Of a DNA stretch of 64,000 nt, positions 27,023 through 36,956 are shown in pieces. The position numbers were made by a program, and so were the translations under genes. Location of the stretch: positions 1 to 64,000 of the forward strand of contig CAZNNH010000002.1 of the NCBI GenBank assembly GCA_964574335.1, given 5' to 3'. Numbering within the stretch: the first letter of the stretch is position 1; the number at the start of each line of letters is the position of its first letter. The notes beneath the pieces are model-generated. The model was given only the letters and a program-made list of their open reading frames with translations, did no database searches and had not been told where the DNA came from. This stretch comes from CAZNNH01 sp964574335 (GTDB taxonomy: Bacteria; Acidobacteriota; Vicinamibacteria; Fen-336).

Positions 27023-28183
27023 TCAGGCCGCCTTCTTGGAGGGAGCGGGGGACTGAAGCACCGTCAGCGCTCGGTCGAGGATCAGGTCCTCCCCCCCCTC
27101 GACCGGCTCGGCGGGCAGCGGGACCAGGACCGCCGGCGTCACGCCGTGGCCGTGGATCGGCTCTCCCGCTGGCGATACGTACTTGGCGACGCTCAGCACC
27201 AGCCCACCCTTGGGCATCGGGAACGCCTTCTGGACGGGAGCGATGCCGAAGCTCCGCTCTCCCACGACCTGCGCGCGCCCCGAGTCCTGGAGGGCCGCGG
27301 CCACGATCTCGGCGCCGCCCGCGGTCCCCCGGTCGATGAGGACCGCCAGCGGGCCATCCCACACCGACGTACCGTCGGCGCTGAATACCCGTTCGGCGAC
27401 CTGGCGCCCCGCCAGCTTGGTGATGACGCCCTCCTTCATGAAGAGGTTGGCGACGTCGATGCCGGCCTCGAGCGGACCGAACGCGTTGCCCCGCAGGTCC
27501 AGCACCAGCGACGGGACCCCCTGCAGCTTGAGCGCCTCGATCTCCGACTGGAGTTCGTCGGCGGTCCGCTCGGACAGCTCGCCGATGCGGATCAGGCCCT
27601 GCCCGCCGGGGAGCCGTGATCCCTCCAGAGCGGCGGGCTTGATCCGCTCGCGCACCATCGGGACGTCGATGGGCTCTCCCCCCGAGCGCAGGATCTGCAG
27701 GTCGACTGACGAGCCCGGCTCTCCGCGCAGCAGCGAGAGCCCCACCGGGACTCCCATCGGACGGGTGTGCTTGCCGTCGATGGTCTTGATGACGTCGCCG
27801 GTCCTGAGACCGGCCCGGTCGGCGGGTGAGCCGGGTCGGACCGAGACCACCATCAGGAAGGCGAAGCGGCGCGTGAGCACGGCGCCCACGTCGGCGGCGG
27901 TTTCGTCGACGGGCGCGAGGTAGCCCGCAAAGGCGTCGGCATCCAGGTAGGCGCTGTCGCCGTCCAGCGCGTCGGTGAGGCCCCGGTAGGCCCCCGACAT
28001 GGTCCGATCGAGGTCGATGGGCTCCACGTAGGAGTCCATCACCATTCGGATGACCTCGTTGAACACGGCCAACTGGCCGTAGGTGGTGTCGCCGAGCACC
28101 CGACCCAGCACGGAGCCGAGGGCGACGTAGAAGACCACGCCGGTCGACACCAGCGCCACCAGCAGGCGTGCACGCGCGCTCAT
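27023..28183 (-). CDS. S41-family (C-terminal processing peptidase-like) protein lacking catalytic Ser and Lys
   Basis: A 386-aa protein with an N-terminal membrane anchor (LLVALVSTGVVFYVALGS), a PDZ domain (about 110-180: VRPGSPADRAGLRTGDVIKT) and a CTP-type core (VPSLVLDLRGNAFGPLEAG). The catalytic motif normally read as (S/T)AS-A-xE is here TAGGAE, so the nucleophile position is Gly289. The general-base Lys (FGKG) is Ile314 (FGIA), while Gln318 is kept. This predicts a pseudopeptidase. The ATG at 28183 has TATAAT only 6 nt upstream. It lies 41 bp after the EnvC-like gene. Confidence 0.88.
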   Translation of the reverse strand: MSARARLLVALVSTGVVFYVALGSVLGRVLGDTTYGQLAVFNEVIRMVMDSYVEPIDLDRTMSGAYRGLTDALDGDSAYLDADAFAGYLAPVDETAADVGAVLTRRFAFLMVVSVRPGSPADRAGLRTGDVIKTIDGKHTRPMGVPVGLSLLRGEPGSSVDLQILRSGGEPIDVPMVRERIKPAALEGSRLPGGQGLIRIGELSERTADELQSEIEALKLQGVPSLVLDLRGNAFGPLEAGIDVANLFMKEGVITKLAGRQVAERVFSADGTSVWDGPLAVLIDRGTAGGAEIVAAALQDSGRAQVVGERSFGIAPVQKAFPMPKGGLVLSVAKYVSPAGEPIHGHGVTPAVLVPLPAEPVEGGEDLILDRALTVLQSPAPSKKAA

Positions 28184-28189
28184 GAATCG

Positions 28190-28195
28190 ATTATA
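28190..28195 (-). promoter_or_regulatory. Perfect -10 TATAAT, 6 nt before the S41-like start
   Basis: On the minus strand TATAAT-CGATTC-ATG. The expected transcription start coincides with the start codon, so the message would be leaderless. No consensus -35 is visible. Confidence 0.5.
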
Positions 28196-28224
28196 CGGCA
28201 CTCCCGCGCCCCGGGCCGCGCTCG

Positions 28225-29394
28225 CTAGGAGCGCGGTCTCAGCCAGTCGGCCGGATCCTCGGGCTTGCCCCGGAAGCGGATCTCGAAGTAGAGGCCCCGG
28301 TCCTCCAGGCCCGGCGCCGCCACCGTGCCGAGGGTCTGGCCGGTGACGACACGCTGGCCCGGCTGCACCAGCGTCTCGGCGAGGTGGGCATAGAGAGAGT
28401 GGTGCTTGCCGCCGTGGTCCACCACCACCATCAGCCCGTAGCCACGGAAGCGGTCCGCGAACACGACCGTGCCCTCGTGCACCGCCCGGACCTCGGAGTC
28501 GGGGGCGGCCGCGATCTCGATGCCGTTCTGGACGGTGTAGGTGTCGAAGCGGGGGTGCTTGCGACGGCCGAACGGGACCCGGACCCGGCCGTCGGCGGGC
28601 CACGGCAGCGATCCCTTGAAGACGGTTATCGGGACCGAGACCTCCCCCTCCACCAGCCCCTCCAGCAGCCCCTCCAGCCGGTCTTCGGCCTCCTTCAGCT
28701 CCTCGAGGTAGGCGGCGTTGATCTCCTTCTTCTCGACGATCGAGGTCAGAAGCTTGGTCTTCCGCTCGCGGTCCGCGGCCAACCGGCGCCGCGCCCGCTG
28801 CAGCTCGGTGCGCAGCGCCAGCGCCTCCTCGGTTCGCTTCTCCAGGTCGAGGCGGAACTGGGCCAGGCTCTCCAGGTTTCGGCGGAAGGCGGCGAAGCGT
28901 TGGTTGTCCCGCCGCGCCAGGGCGGCGACGAAGCGGTAGCCGCGCAGCATGTCGGTCGGTCTCTCGACCGACAGCAGCAGCCGCAGGTAGGAGAGCGCCC
29001 CCAGCTTGTAAAGGGCCCGGGCCCGAGCCCGGAGCACCGGACGGGCCTCGCCTATGGCTCGCTCCAGATCGCGGATCTGCGCCAGCGCCTCGTCCATCTG
29101 GGTGTTGGTGCGCTGGAGCACCAGGCGGGTCTCCTGGAGCTGCTCGTTTCGGATGCGGATCTCCAGCTCGAGGCGCTCCACGTCGCCGAGCAGGCTCTTC
29201 TCCTCGCTCCTCAACTGGGCGAGCTCGTGCTCGAGCCGCTGCCGGTGCTGGCGGACCTTCTCGAGCCGCTGGTCGTCCCGGGTCGGCGCGGCGGCGGCGC
29301 CGAGCGACAGGAGCGCCAGCAGAGCCATGACCACGCCGAGCCGTCGTCTGCCACGGTGGGGGGCCACGGCTGCCGCGCCCTTGGCCTGAATCAC
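28225..29394 (-). CDS. envC: EnvC-like coiled-coil LytM (M23) protein with degenerate zinc site
   Basis: A 389-aa exported protein. A basic N-terminus and hydrophobic helix (about 20-37) form the signal. A long coiled coil (about 40-245) and a LytM/M23 domain (about 265-389) follow. The zinc-ligand motif HxxxD reads QNGIE (Gln289, Glu293), while SLYAHL (His337) and VDHGG (His327) remain. RGYGLMVVVDHG and LYFEIR-type ends resemble EnvC, which activates amidases rather than cutting peptidoglycan. The GTG start overlaps the kinase stop (GTGA), so translation is coupled. Confidence 0.87.
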   Translation of the reverse strand: MIQAKGAAAVAPHRGRRRLGVVMALLALLSLGAAAAPTRDDQRLEKVRQHRQRLEHELAQLRSEEKSLLGDVERLELEIRIRNEQLQETRLVLQRTNTQMDEALAQIRDLERAIGEARPVLRARARALYKLGALSYLRLLLSVERPTDMLRGYRFVAALARRDNQRFAAFRRNLESLAQFRLDLEKRTEEALALRTELQRARRRLAADRERKTKLLTSIVEKKEINAAYLEELKEAEDRLEGLLEGLVEGEVSVPITVFKGSLPWPADGRVRVPFGRRKHPRFDTYTVQNGIEIAAAPDSEVRAVHEGTVVFADRFRGYGLMVVVDHGGKHHSLYAHLAETLVQPGQRVVTGQTLGTVAAPGLEDRGLYFEIRFRGKPEDPADWLRPRS

Positions 29395-30491
29395 TGGTCC
29401 GGCTCGCTCCCTTCTCCCGGGGGCGGGCCCGCCTCTGGAGGGAGGGTCTCGGGGGGCGGGGTGGCGCTGGGCGGGGCGGCGGCGGTTTCGGAGGAGTCGT
29501 CCCGCTTGCGGCTGGGCCGGGTCAGGTCGTCCTCCTTCTCGCCGCCGATCGGGATCAGGGTGGGCTCGATGACGGGGAAGGCGGTCGGGCTCTCGAGCGG
29601 GGCGGCGACCGGCCCGGCGTCGGGGAACAGCGCCGAGACGTACTGCTTGAGGGTGAGGTTGGTGGGGCCGTAGCCCTTGTCGTAGAGGAAGTGCTCGCAG
29701 GCCTCGCCCACCTCGCCCGCCGAGGCATAACGCCGGTCCGGGTTGCGCTCGGTCGCCTTCTGGAAGATCGACACCACGTCCTGTGGGACCTCCGGACGGA
29801 CCGCCCGTGGAGAGCGGATCGGGCCCGCGGCCACCTGCTCGAGGACCTGCGGCGTGGTGAGGCCCGGGAACAGCCGTTCCAGGGTCAGGATCTCGAACAG
29901 CACCGCCCCGAGGCAGAAGATGTCGCTGCGGTTGTCGGCGCGGAGCTCGGAGACCATCTCGGGCGCCATGTAGGCGGGCTTGCCGGTCAGGCTGGAGTCG
30001 CGGGTGCCGCTCCGGGTGGCGATCCCGAAGTCGATCAGCTTCACCGTCCCCTCGAGGGTCATCATGATGTTGCTGGGGCTGACGTCGCGATGGACGATGG
30101 CGGCCTTCTCGTAGACGTACTGGAGCGCCCGGCAGACCCGGCTGACGATGAACACCGAGAGCTCGACGTGGGGGAAGCGGCCGAGCTGCCGGTGGCGCTC
30201 GATGAAGTCCACCAGGCTCCAGCCGTCGATGTACTCCATGATGATCCAGAGCTGGTCGTCGAGCTGCTCGAAGTCGAAGATCCGCCCGATGTTCTCGTGG
30301 TCCAGGATCGCGTAGCGGCGAGCCTCTTCCACGAACAGCCGCACGTGGTTGGGGTCCTCGGCGTGGCGCAGCCGCTTGATCACGATGGGGCGGGAGAAGC
30401 CGGCGTGGCCGATCAGCTCGCCCTTGTGGATGCGGCCCATCCCGCCCGCGCCGAGCTCGTGCAGCACCCTGTACTTGGCCGGCTCGGGCAT
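29391..30491 (-). CDS. Serine/threonine protein kinase, soluble
   Basis: A 366-aa Hanks-type kinase. Kinase lobe about 8-270: LGAGGMGRIHKG (P-loop), VIKRLRH (Lys), HRDVSPSNIM (catalytic loop), IDFGIA (DFG), AYMAPEM (APE). A Pro/Glu-rich tail of about 90 residues follows with a possible phospho-acceptor Thr/Ser stretch. No membrane segment is present, unlike PASTA kinases. The ATG at 30491 has GGAGGTGGG directly upstream. It overlaps the EnvC-like gene, so the substrate may be part of the divisome or peptidoglycan machinery. Confidence 0.93.
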   Translation of the reverse strand: MPEPAKYRVLHELGAGGMGRIHKGELIGHAGFSRPIVIKRLRHAEDPNHVRLFVEEARRYAILDHENIGRIFDFEQLDDQLWIIMEYIDGWSLVDFIERHRQLGRFPHVELSVFIVSRVCRALQYVYEKAAIVHRDVSPSNIMMTLEGTVKLIDFGIATRSGTRDSSLTGKPAYMAPEMVSELRADNRSDIFCLGAVLFEILTLERLFPGLTTPQVLEQVAAGPIRSPRAVRPEVPQDVVSIFQKATERNPDRRYASAGEVGEACEHFLYDKGYGPTNLTLKQYVSALFPDAGPVAAPLESPTAFPVIEPTLIPIGGEKEDDLTRPSRKRDDSSETAAAPPSATPPPETLPPEAGPPPGEGSEPDQ

Positions 30492-30570
30492 CCCACCTCC
30501 GAACGACCCCAAGCATCGCAGAGGCCTCCGCCGACCGTCAACCGCGCTCGCTCCCCGCCGGGTGGGAAGC

Positions 30571-30576
30571 TATACT
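30571..30576 (+). promoter_or_regulatory. -10 box TATACT for ruvX, near-leaderless
   Basis: TATACT ends 9 nt before the ruvX ATG at 30586 and lies in the intergenic region divergent from the kinase gene. No ribosome-binding site is visible between. Confidence 0.45.
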
Positions 30577-30585
30577 GCGGGCTTC

Positions 30586-31029
30586 ATGCGGTACGTGGGC
30601 CTGGACGTCGGGGACCGCCTCATCGGCGCCGCCGTCTCGGACGAGTCCGGGACTCTGGCCAGCGGGATCGCCACGGTGAGGCGGGTGGGGCCCCGCAAGG
30701 ACCTGAAGGCGATCGCCGAGCTGGTGCGGCGCCACGAGGCGGGGGAGGTGGTGGTCGGGCTGCCCCGTCGCCTGGACGGCTCGCTGGGCGGGCAGGCCCA
30801 GAAGGTGCTCGACTTCATCGATGGGCTGAGGCCGCGGGTGGGCGTGCCGGTGGTGCCGTGGGACGAGCGCTTCACCTCGGTCGTGGCCGAGCGTGCGCTC
30901 ATCGAGGGCGGGGTCTCGCGTGAGCAGCGCAAGACTCTGGTGGACAAGGTGGCGGCGATCCTGATCCTCCAGAGCTACCTGGACTACCGGAACCTGGCGG
31001 AGTCGGAGTCCCGGAGGACGACGCCGTAG
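30586..31029 (+). CDS. ruvX: Putative Holliday junction resolvase / pre-16S rRNA nuclease (YqgF)
   Basis: A 147-aa RNase H-fold nuclease acting on the 5' end of pre-16S rRNA and/or on junction DNA. GLDVGDRLIG carries the first catalytic Asp. VVGLPRRLDGSLGGQA, WDERFTS and the last acidic site in VDKVAAILILQSYLD follow. Length and order are normal. mltG begins 17 bp downstream, the common ruvX-mltG arrangement. Confidence 0.93.
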   Translation: MRYVGLDVGDRLIGAAVSDESGTLASGIATVRRVGPRKDLKAIAELVRRHEAGEVVVGLPRRLDGSLGGQAQKVLDFIDGLRPRVGVPVVPWDERFTSVVAERALIEGGVSREQRKTLVDKVAAILILQSYLDYRNLAESESRRTTP

Positions 31030-31046
31030 GCGCCCGGCAAGCCGTC

Positions 31047-32063
31047 GTGATGCGCCGCCTGCTGCTCGCCGCCTGCTGCCTGGCCCTTCTCAGGCTTCTC
31101 TGGATCAACGAGGTCCAGGGTCCGGTCCGCTCGGCGACCGAGCCCAGCCAGGTCCTCCTGGTGGAGCCCGGATCGTCCAGCGGAGCGATCGGCAGCCAGC
31201 TCGAGGCGATGGGTCTGGTTCGGCATCGGTGGGTGTTCCGTGCCTACGTGGCCTCGCGCGGCGCCGGCTCGCGGCTGCGTGCCGGGCAGTACACGCTGGA
31301 CGGCCCGCTCTCGCTCCAGCAGATCGTCGACCTGCTGGTACGGGGGGCCGCCGACCGCCACGACGTCACCTTCCCGGAAGGCCGCAACTACGAGGAGCTG
31401 GCCGCGATCGCCGCCCAGGACGGCATCGCGCCGGAGGACTTCCTGGCCGCGGCCCGCGATCCGTCGCCGATCCTCGACCTCGATCCCGCCGCCTCCGACC
31501 TCGAGGGCTACCTCTTTCCCGACACCTACGACCTGCCTCGTGGGGAGGACGCCGCCCAGGTGCTGGTGAACCGGATGGTGCGCCGCTTCCGGGACGTGAT
31601 CCGGGAAAGGCTGGTGCGTCTCGAGGAGCGGCGCCTCGGGCTCCGGGAGCTGGTGACCCTGGCCTCGATCGTGGAGCTCGAGACGGCGCGGGCCGACGAG
31701 CGTCCCCGGATCGCCGCCGTCTTCTTGAACCGCCTGGCGCGAGGCATGCCGCTCCAGACCGATCCCACCGTGATCTATGCCATGCGCAAGGCGGGGCGTT
31801 GGGACGGCAACATCCGTCGCCGCGACCTGGACATCGACTCGCCGTACAACACCTACCGGCACGCCGGGCTTCCACCTGGCCCCATCGGCTCACCGGGAGA
31901 GGCGGCGCTCGACGCGGTGCTGAGCCCGGCCGCGGTGGACGACCTCTACTTCGTCAGCCGCAACGACGGGACCCACCACTTCAGCCGCAGCCTGCGCGAG
32001 CACGAGCGGGCCGTCGACCGCTACCAGCGCAGGCGCCGGACGGGCGGCCGGGATGCCTCCTAG
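31047..32063 (+). CDS. mltG: Endolytic murein transglycosylase MltG
   Basis: A membrane-anchored lytic transglycosylase (338 aa) that terminates nascent glycan strands. The N-terminal helix RLLLAACCLALLRLLW is the anchor. A LysM-like region follows, then the YceG core with LASIVELETA (catalytic Glu) and GMPLQTDPTVIYAM, NTYRHAGLPPGPI and YFVSRNDGTHHFS. Start is GTG 31047 or the adjacent ATG 31050. It overlaps surE by 11 bp. Confidence 0.94.
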   Translation: MMRRLLLAACCLALLRLLWINEVQGPVRSATEPSQVLLVEPGSSSGAIGSQLEAMGLVRHRWVFRAYVASRGAGSRLRAGQYTLDGPLSLQQIVDLLVRGAADRHDVTFPEGRNYEELAAIAAQDGIAPEDFLAAARDPSPILDLDPAASDLEGYLFPDTYDLPRGEDAAQVLVNRMVRRFRDVIRERLVRLEERRLGLRELVTLASIVELETARADERPRIAAVFLNRLARGMPLQTDPTVIYAMRKAGRWDGNIRRRDLDIDSPYNTYRHAGLPPGPIGSPGEAALDAVLSPAAVDDLYFVSRNDGTHHFSRSLREHERAVDRYQRRRRTGGRDAS

Positions 32064-32889
32064 CTGGCGACCGATGCGAGAACCTTCCTCCCCCGGATCC
32101 GAGAGGGAGCCGCGGATCCTGGTCTGCAACGACGACGGCTATCTCTCGACGGGGCTCGAGGCGCTGGTTCTGGCCCTCGAGCCGCTGGCGGAAGTGGTGG
32201 TGGTGGCCCCGGAGACGGAGCAGAGCGCCGCCTCCCACGCCATCTCGCTGCGGCGGCCGCTGCGGATCCGGCGGGTGCGCGAGCGGTGGTACGCCGTGGA
32301 CGGGACGCCGACCGATTGCTCCTACGTGGGGATCAGCCACGTGCTCCAGGAGAAGCCACCACGGCTGACGGTGGCCGGGATCAACCACGGACCCAACATG
32401 GCCGAGGACGTGATCTACTCCGGGACGGTGGCCGCAGCCATGGAGTCGGCGCTGCTCGACGTCCCCGCGATCGCGATCAGCCTGGCTACCCGCCAGGACT
32501 TCGACTTCGGCGTGGCGGCCCGCTTCGTGCGCGCGCTGGTGGGCTGCGCCCTGGCGCAGCCGCTGCCACCCCGCCTGCTGCTCAACGTCAACGTGCCTCC
32601 CGGCGCCCCCGACGGCTACACGGTCACCCGCCTGGGCCGGCACTCCTACGGTCTCGGCGTGATCGAGAAGACCGACCCGCGTGGCGGCAAGTACTACTGG
32701 ATCGGCGGCAGCGAGTACCAGCACGAGGACGTGCCCGGCAGCGACTGCAACGTCGTCTACCGGGAGAACAAGATCTCGGTGACGCCGTTGCAGATGGACC
32801 TGACCGACGGCCGGCAGAGGGAGGCGATGGCGGGGTGGGAGGTGCCGGGATTCGCCCAGCACCCGCCGGCCGATTCTTCATCCGACTGA
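32053..32889 (+). CDS. surE: 5'/3'-nucleotidase SurE
   Basis: A 278-aa metal-dependent phosphatase that removes phosphate from nucleoside monophosphates in stationary-phase survival. ILVCNDDGYLSTGL holds the DD metal pair, APETEQSAASHAISL the substrate loop and INHGPNMAEDVIYSGTVAAAMES the Asn ligand. The ATG at 32053 lies inside the end of mltG. The first 20 residues are a non-conserved extension. A surE-mltG link is common through operon packing only. Confidence 0.94.
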   Translation: MPPSWRPMREPSSPGSEREPRILVCNDDGYLSTGLEALVLALEPLAEVVVVAPETEQSAASHAISLRRPLRIRRVRERWYAVDGTPTDCSYVGISHVLQEKPPRLTVAGINHGPNMAEDVIYSGTVAAAMESALLDVPAIAISLATRQDFDFGVAARFVRALVGCALAQPLPPRLLLNVNVPPGAPDGYTVTRLGRHSYGLGVIEKTDPRGGKYYWIGGSEYQHEDVPGSDCNVVYRENKISVTPLQMDLTDGRQREAMAGWEVPGFAQHPPADSSSD

Positions 32890-32904
32890 TGAGGAGGACG
32901 CGCC

Positions 32905-34644
32905 ATGGGACAGCGGGCGCCTGACCAGGCCGAGCCCGAGCCGCGCCGGCGTGCGTCCGGCTCGCCGCTGTGGAGCGCGGCAGCCCTGGCCGCCGTCGTC
33001 TTCGCCGGGCTGGTCGTCAACGGACGCCCGATCGGCGCCGGCGACACACGCCCCACCGAGCGCGCGGCGGCCAGCCTGGTCCAGGAGGGCGATCTCGACC
33101 TCGACGAGTACCCCGAGGTCACGGACCCCTTTGCCCGCCAGGAGGGGGAGCACCGCGTCTCCATCTACCCGGTGCTCTCGGCGTTGCTGGCGGCCCCCGT
33201 CTTCGCCGCCGCGCGCCTCCTGTTCGAGCTGGACGAGACCGGCAGCGCCCTGGCCGGCAAGGTCGCGGCTGCCTCTCTCTCCAGCCTGGCGGCGGGGTTT
33301 CTGTTCCTGGCCCTCTGGCGCCGGCGACCGTTTCGAGAGGCCCGAACCGCCGCCCTGCTGTTTGCCTTCGGGACCAGCGTGGTCTCGACCAGCCAGGCGC
33401 TGTGGCAGCACCCGGCGGCCGTCCTCTTTCTGAGCCTGTCCCTCTTCTGGATGCTGCTGGCGGAAGAGGACCCGGTGTGGGCCGGCCGTGCCGGCCTGCC
33501 CCTGGCCCTCACCGTCGCGGCGCGTCACGCCAGCGTGGCGCTGGTGGCGGTCCTCTTCCTCGGGGTGGCCCTTCGCTGGCCGCGACGGATCCCGAAGCTG
33601 GTGCTGTGGACGCTGCCCGCCGTGACCTTCGTCGCCCTCTACCAGTGGACCTACTTCGGCTCGCCGCTCCGCCACGGCTTCTCGGGATCGCTGGATCGTT
33701 TCTCCGCTCCCTGGGGGATCGGACACCTGGGCCTGCTGATCTCGCCGGGCAAGGGGCTCTTCGTCTTCACGCCGCTGGCCCTCTTGGGGCTCCTCGGGGC
33801 GGTGCGTGCCCTCCGCGGCGGCGAGCGCTGGCTGTCCTCCACCCTCCTGCTGGCGGCCGCGGCGCACTGGCTGCTGATGGGCCGCTGGGTCGAGTGGCAC
33901 GGAGGCGAGTGCTGGGGGCCGCGGATGCTGACCGAGACGCTGCCCCTGCTCTTCCTCTTCCTGCCCGAGGGCCTCGAGCTGCTACCGAAGCTCGGTGCCC
34001 TGGCGGCCGCTTTCTCGGTGGCGGTGCAGGCGCTGGGTGCCTTCGCCTACGACTACCGCTGGGAGCGCCTCTACCAGCGGCCGCCGACCACGAGCCAGCA
34101 GGAGCTGTGGCGGCCCAGCGAGAGCCCGATCCTGTTCTATGCGCGGCAGCGGGTGCTGATCCTGGCGGCGCCGCTGTTGGCCGACGGGCGGGTACGGATC
34201 GGCGAGCACCGGCTGGTCGCGTTCGGGCCCAAGGGCTCTCGGGTGCAGGCGGAGGGCGATCGGCTCACGGTCGTGGGTGAGCCCAACCTTGTCGGCGACG
34301 TGCACCTGCTCCGCGGCGCCCGGGCCGAGGCCTCCCGCATCTTCCTGCGCCGTCGCTGGGACGGCGTCTTCATGCGGGTGCGAGGCCCCTTCCGTCCCCA
34401 GCCGCTCGAGCTGCGCGTGACCGGGCGCGGCAGCGGGACGCTCTACGTCGGCGAGCAGGGGTTCGGGGAGCAGCCCCACTGGACCGGCTATGCCATGGCC
34501 GACGTCTTCACCATCGTTCACCGCTACCCGGGCGCCGAGGCGCTCGGGCCGGAGCTGGTCGTCACCGTCGGCAAGGGGTCCGGGCGGGCCGACATCATCA
34601 GCATCGAGCTGGAGGCCGTCGGGGCTTCGCCTGGCGGTCCCTGA
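32905..34644 (+). CDS. Polytopic membrane protein, probable GT-C-type glycosyltransferase
   Basis: A 579-aa integral membrane protein with about ten hydrophobic segments between residues 25 and 390 and a soluble beta-rich C-terminal domain (about 400-579). The first loop GDTRPTERAAASLVQEGD resembles the acidic first loop of lipid-carrier-dependent glycosyltransferases. No clear DD or DE metal pair is seen, so GT-C is an analogy. GAGGAGG precedes the ATG at 32905. It follows surE by 15 bp. Confidence 0.65.
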   Translation: MGQRAPDQAEPEPRRRASGSPLWSAAALAAVVFAGLVVNGRPIGAGDTRPTERAAASLVQEGDLDLDEYPEVTDPFARQEGEHRVSIYPVLSALLAAPVFAAARLLFELDETGSALAGKVAAASLSSLAAGFLFLALWRRRPFREARTAALLFAFGTSVVSTSQALWQHPAAVLFLSLSLFWMLLAEEDPVWAGRAGLPLALTVAARHASVALVAVLFLGVALRWPRRIPKLVLWTLPAVTFVALYQWTYFGSPLRHGFSGSLDRFSAPWGIGHLGLLISPGKGLFVFTPLALLGLLGAVRALRGGERWLSSTLLLAAAAHWLLMGRWVEWHGGECWGPRMLTETLPLLFLFLPEGLELLPKLGALAAAFSVAVQALGAFAYDYRWERLYQRPPTTSQQELWRPSESPILFYARQRVLILAAPLLADGRVRIGEHRLVAFGPKGSRVQAEGDRLTVVGEPNLVGDVHLLRGARAEASRIFLRRRWDGVFMRVRGPFRPQPLELRVTGRGSGTLYVGEQGFGEQPHWTGYAMADVFTIVHRYPGAEALGPELVVTVGKGSGRADIISIELEAVGASPGGP

Positions 34645-34705
34645 TCTCGCTGCTCGAAGGCCAGGCGGCCGCGACGCAGCGGGACCCCATCCCGATCCCC
34701 CGAGA

Positions 34706-34711
34706 TACAAT
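34706..34711 (+). promoter_or_regulatory. -10 box TACAAT, 6 nt before the Uma2 gene
   Basis: TACAAT-CGCTCC-ATG matches the leaderless arrangement seen before several other genes here. Confidence 0.45.
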
Positions 34712-34717
34712 CGCTCC

Positions 34718-35308
34718 ATGGGCCGGCCCGCTCCCACCGCGCGAATGAGCTACGCCGAGTACCTGGCGGCCGAGGCCGGGGCCGAGGTCCGCCACGAGTA
34801 CCTGAACGGCGAGGTGTGGGAGATGGCGGGCGGCACCATCGAGCACGGTGCCTTGGCGTCGGCGATGGCCGGGGAGCTGAGGGTCGCCCTTCGCAGAAAG
34901 CCCTGCCGATCGTTCTCGTCTGACGTACGCGTCCGGATCCGGGAGACCAGCCTGACGACGTATCCAGACCTCTCCATCGTCTGCGGGCAGGTGGAGACTG
35001 CCCCGGACGACGAGGACGCGATCACGAACCCGATCGTGCTCGTGGAAGTGCTGTCCGACACCACCGAGGCCTACGACCGGGGCGCCAAGGCCGCCCACTA
35101 CCGCCGCATCCCGTCGCTCCAGGAGTACGTGCTGGTCGCCCAGGGGGAGCCACGCATAGAAGTTCAGAGAAGGGCCCAGGGTGGCCGCTGGGAGCTGCTC
35201 GAGGCGCGGGCGGGCGAGATGATCGAGCTCGCTTCGCTGGGTGTCCGGATCGATGTCAGCGCCGTCTACGCAAACCCGCTGGAGCCCCAGGGCGCGCCGC
35301 AGGCCTAG
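34718..35308 (+). CDS. Uma2 family (DUF820) PD-(D/E)XK nuclease-like protein
   Basis: A 196-aa restriction-endonuclease-fold protein of the Uma2 family, often multicopy and of unsettled function. Residues LAAEAGAEVRHEYLNGEV form the N-terminal signature. The putative active site is TYPDLSIV (Asp), PIVLVEVLS (Glu) and RGAKAAHYRRI (Lys). Its TAG overlaps the TAG of the convergent methyltransferase by three bases, so the two genes have shared ends. Confidence 0.88.
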   Translation: MGRPAPTARMSYAEYLAAEAGAEVRHEYLNGEVWEMAGGTIEHGALASAMAGELRVALRRKPCRSFSSDVRVRIRETSLTTYPDLSIVCGQVETAPDDEDAITNPIVLVEVLSDTTEAYDRGAKAAHYRRIPSLQEYVLVAQGEPRIEVQRRAQGGRWELLEARAGEMIELASLGVRIDVSAVYANPLEPQGAPQA

Positions 35309-36062
35309 CCGTCCCGGCGGCAGACCACCAGATACTCGCAGGACTCGGCCGTGACCGGTCCCTCCTCGAAGTCCCCGTAGAGCCCCTCGAGACGCAGCTT
35401 CGAGCGCGCCACCAGGTGCTCGATCTCGAAGCGGAAGTAGAAGCGCATCTCGAAGTCCCAGCACCCCTCGTGGGGGCCGTCCTCCTCGTCCCAGACGAAG
35501 CGCATCCGCACCTGGTTGGTCTGCCTCGAGAGGTCGGCGGGCCTCGACGAGACGAAGCGTCGCAGCCGACGTCCGGGGGCGTGCTCACCGTCGAAGTCGC
35601 AGCGCTCCTGCATCCCTTCGAGAAGCAGCCGCAGGTGGGGGACGTAGAGGTCGAAGATGAGGGCCCCGCCGGGCTCGAGGTGGTCGTTGACAGTGTCCAG
35701 CAGCCGGAGCTGGTCCTCCAGTGACTCGACGTGCGAGAGGACACGGAACGGTGCCACCACGAGGGCGAAGCGCCGCTCGAGCCGGAGCGTGACCGCGTCG
35801 GCGACCGAGACCCGGGCACGGTCCGACGGCTCGAGCTTCGTCCGGCAGCGCTCGATCATGGCCGGGCTCCGGTCGATGCCGTAGGCGTCCACCCCACGCC
35901 GTCGCGCCTCGGCGAACAGCCGTCCGGTGCCGACGCCGACCTCCAGCACGGCGCCCTTCGCTTCGGTCATCTGGCGCAGGTAGTAGTCGTTGTCGACGCC
36001 GTCCCGTACCTGGGCGTAGACCGGGTCGTAGAAGCGGGCCACGAAGTCGGGGTAGTGGTCGC

Positions 36063-36066
<4 letters not shown>
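35305..36066 (-). CDS. SAM-dependent class I methyltransferase
   Basis: A 253-aa methyltransferase with motif I VLEVGVGTGRLF (about 39-50), YGIDRSPAMIERC and a Methyltransf_25-like core ending LEPGGALIFDLY. A beta-rich insert with MRFYFRFEIEHLV follows. The start ATG overlaps the nadK stop by 4 bp (ATGA), so it is the last gene of the xseA operon. Substrate is unknown. Confidence 0.87.
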
Positions 36067-36952
<886 letters not shown>

Positions 36953-36956
<4 letters not shown>

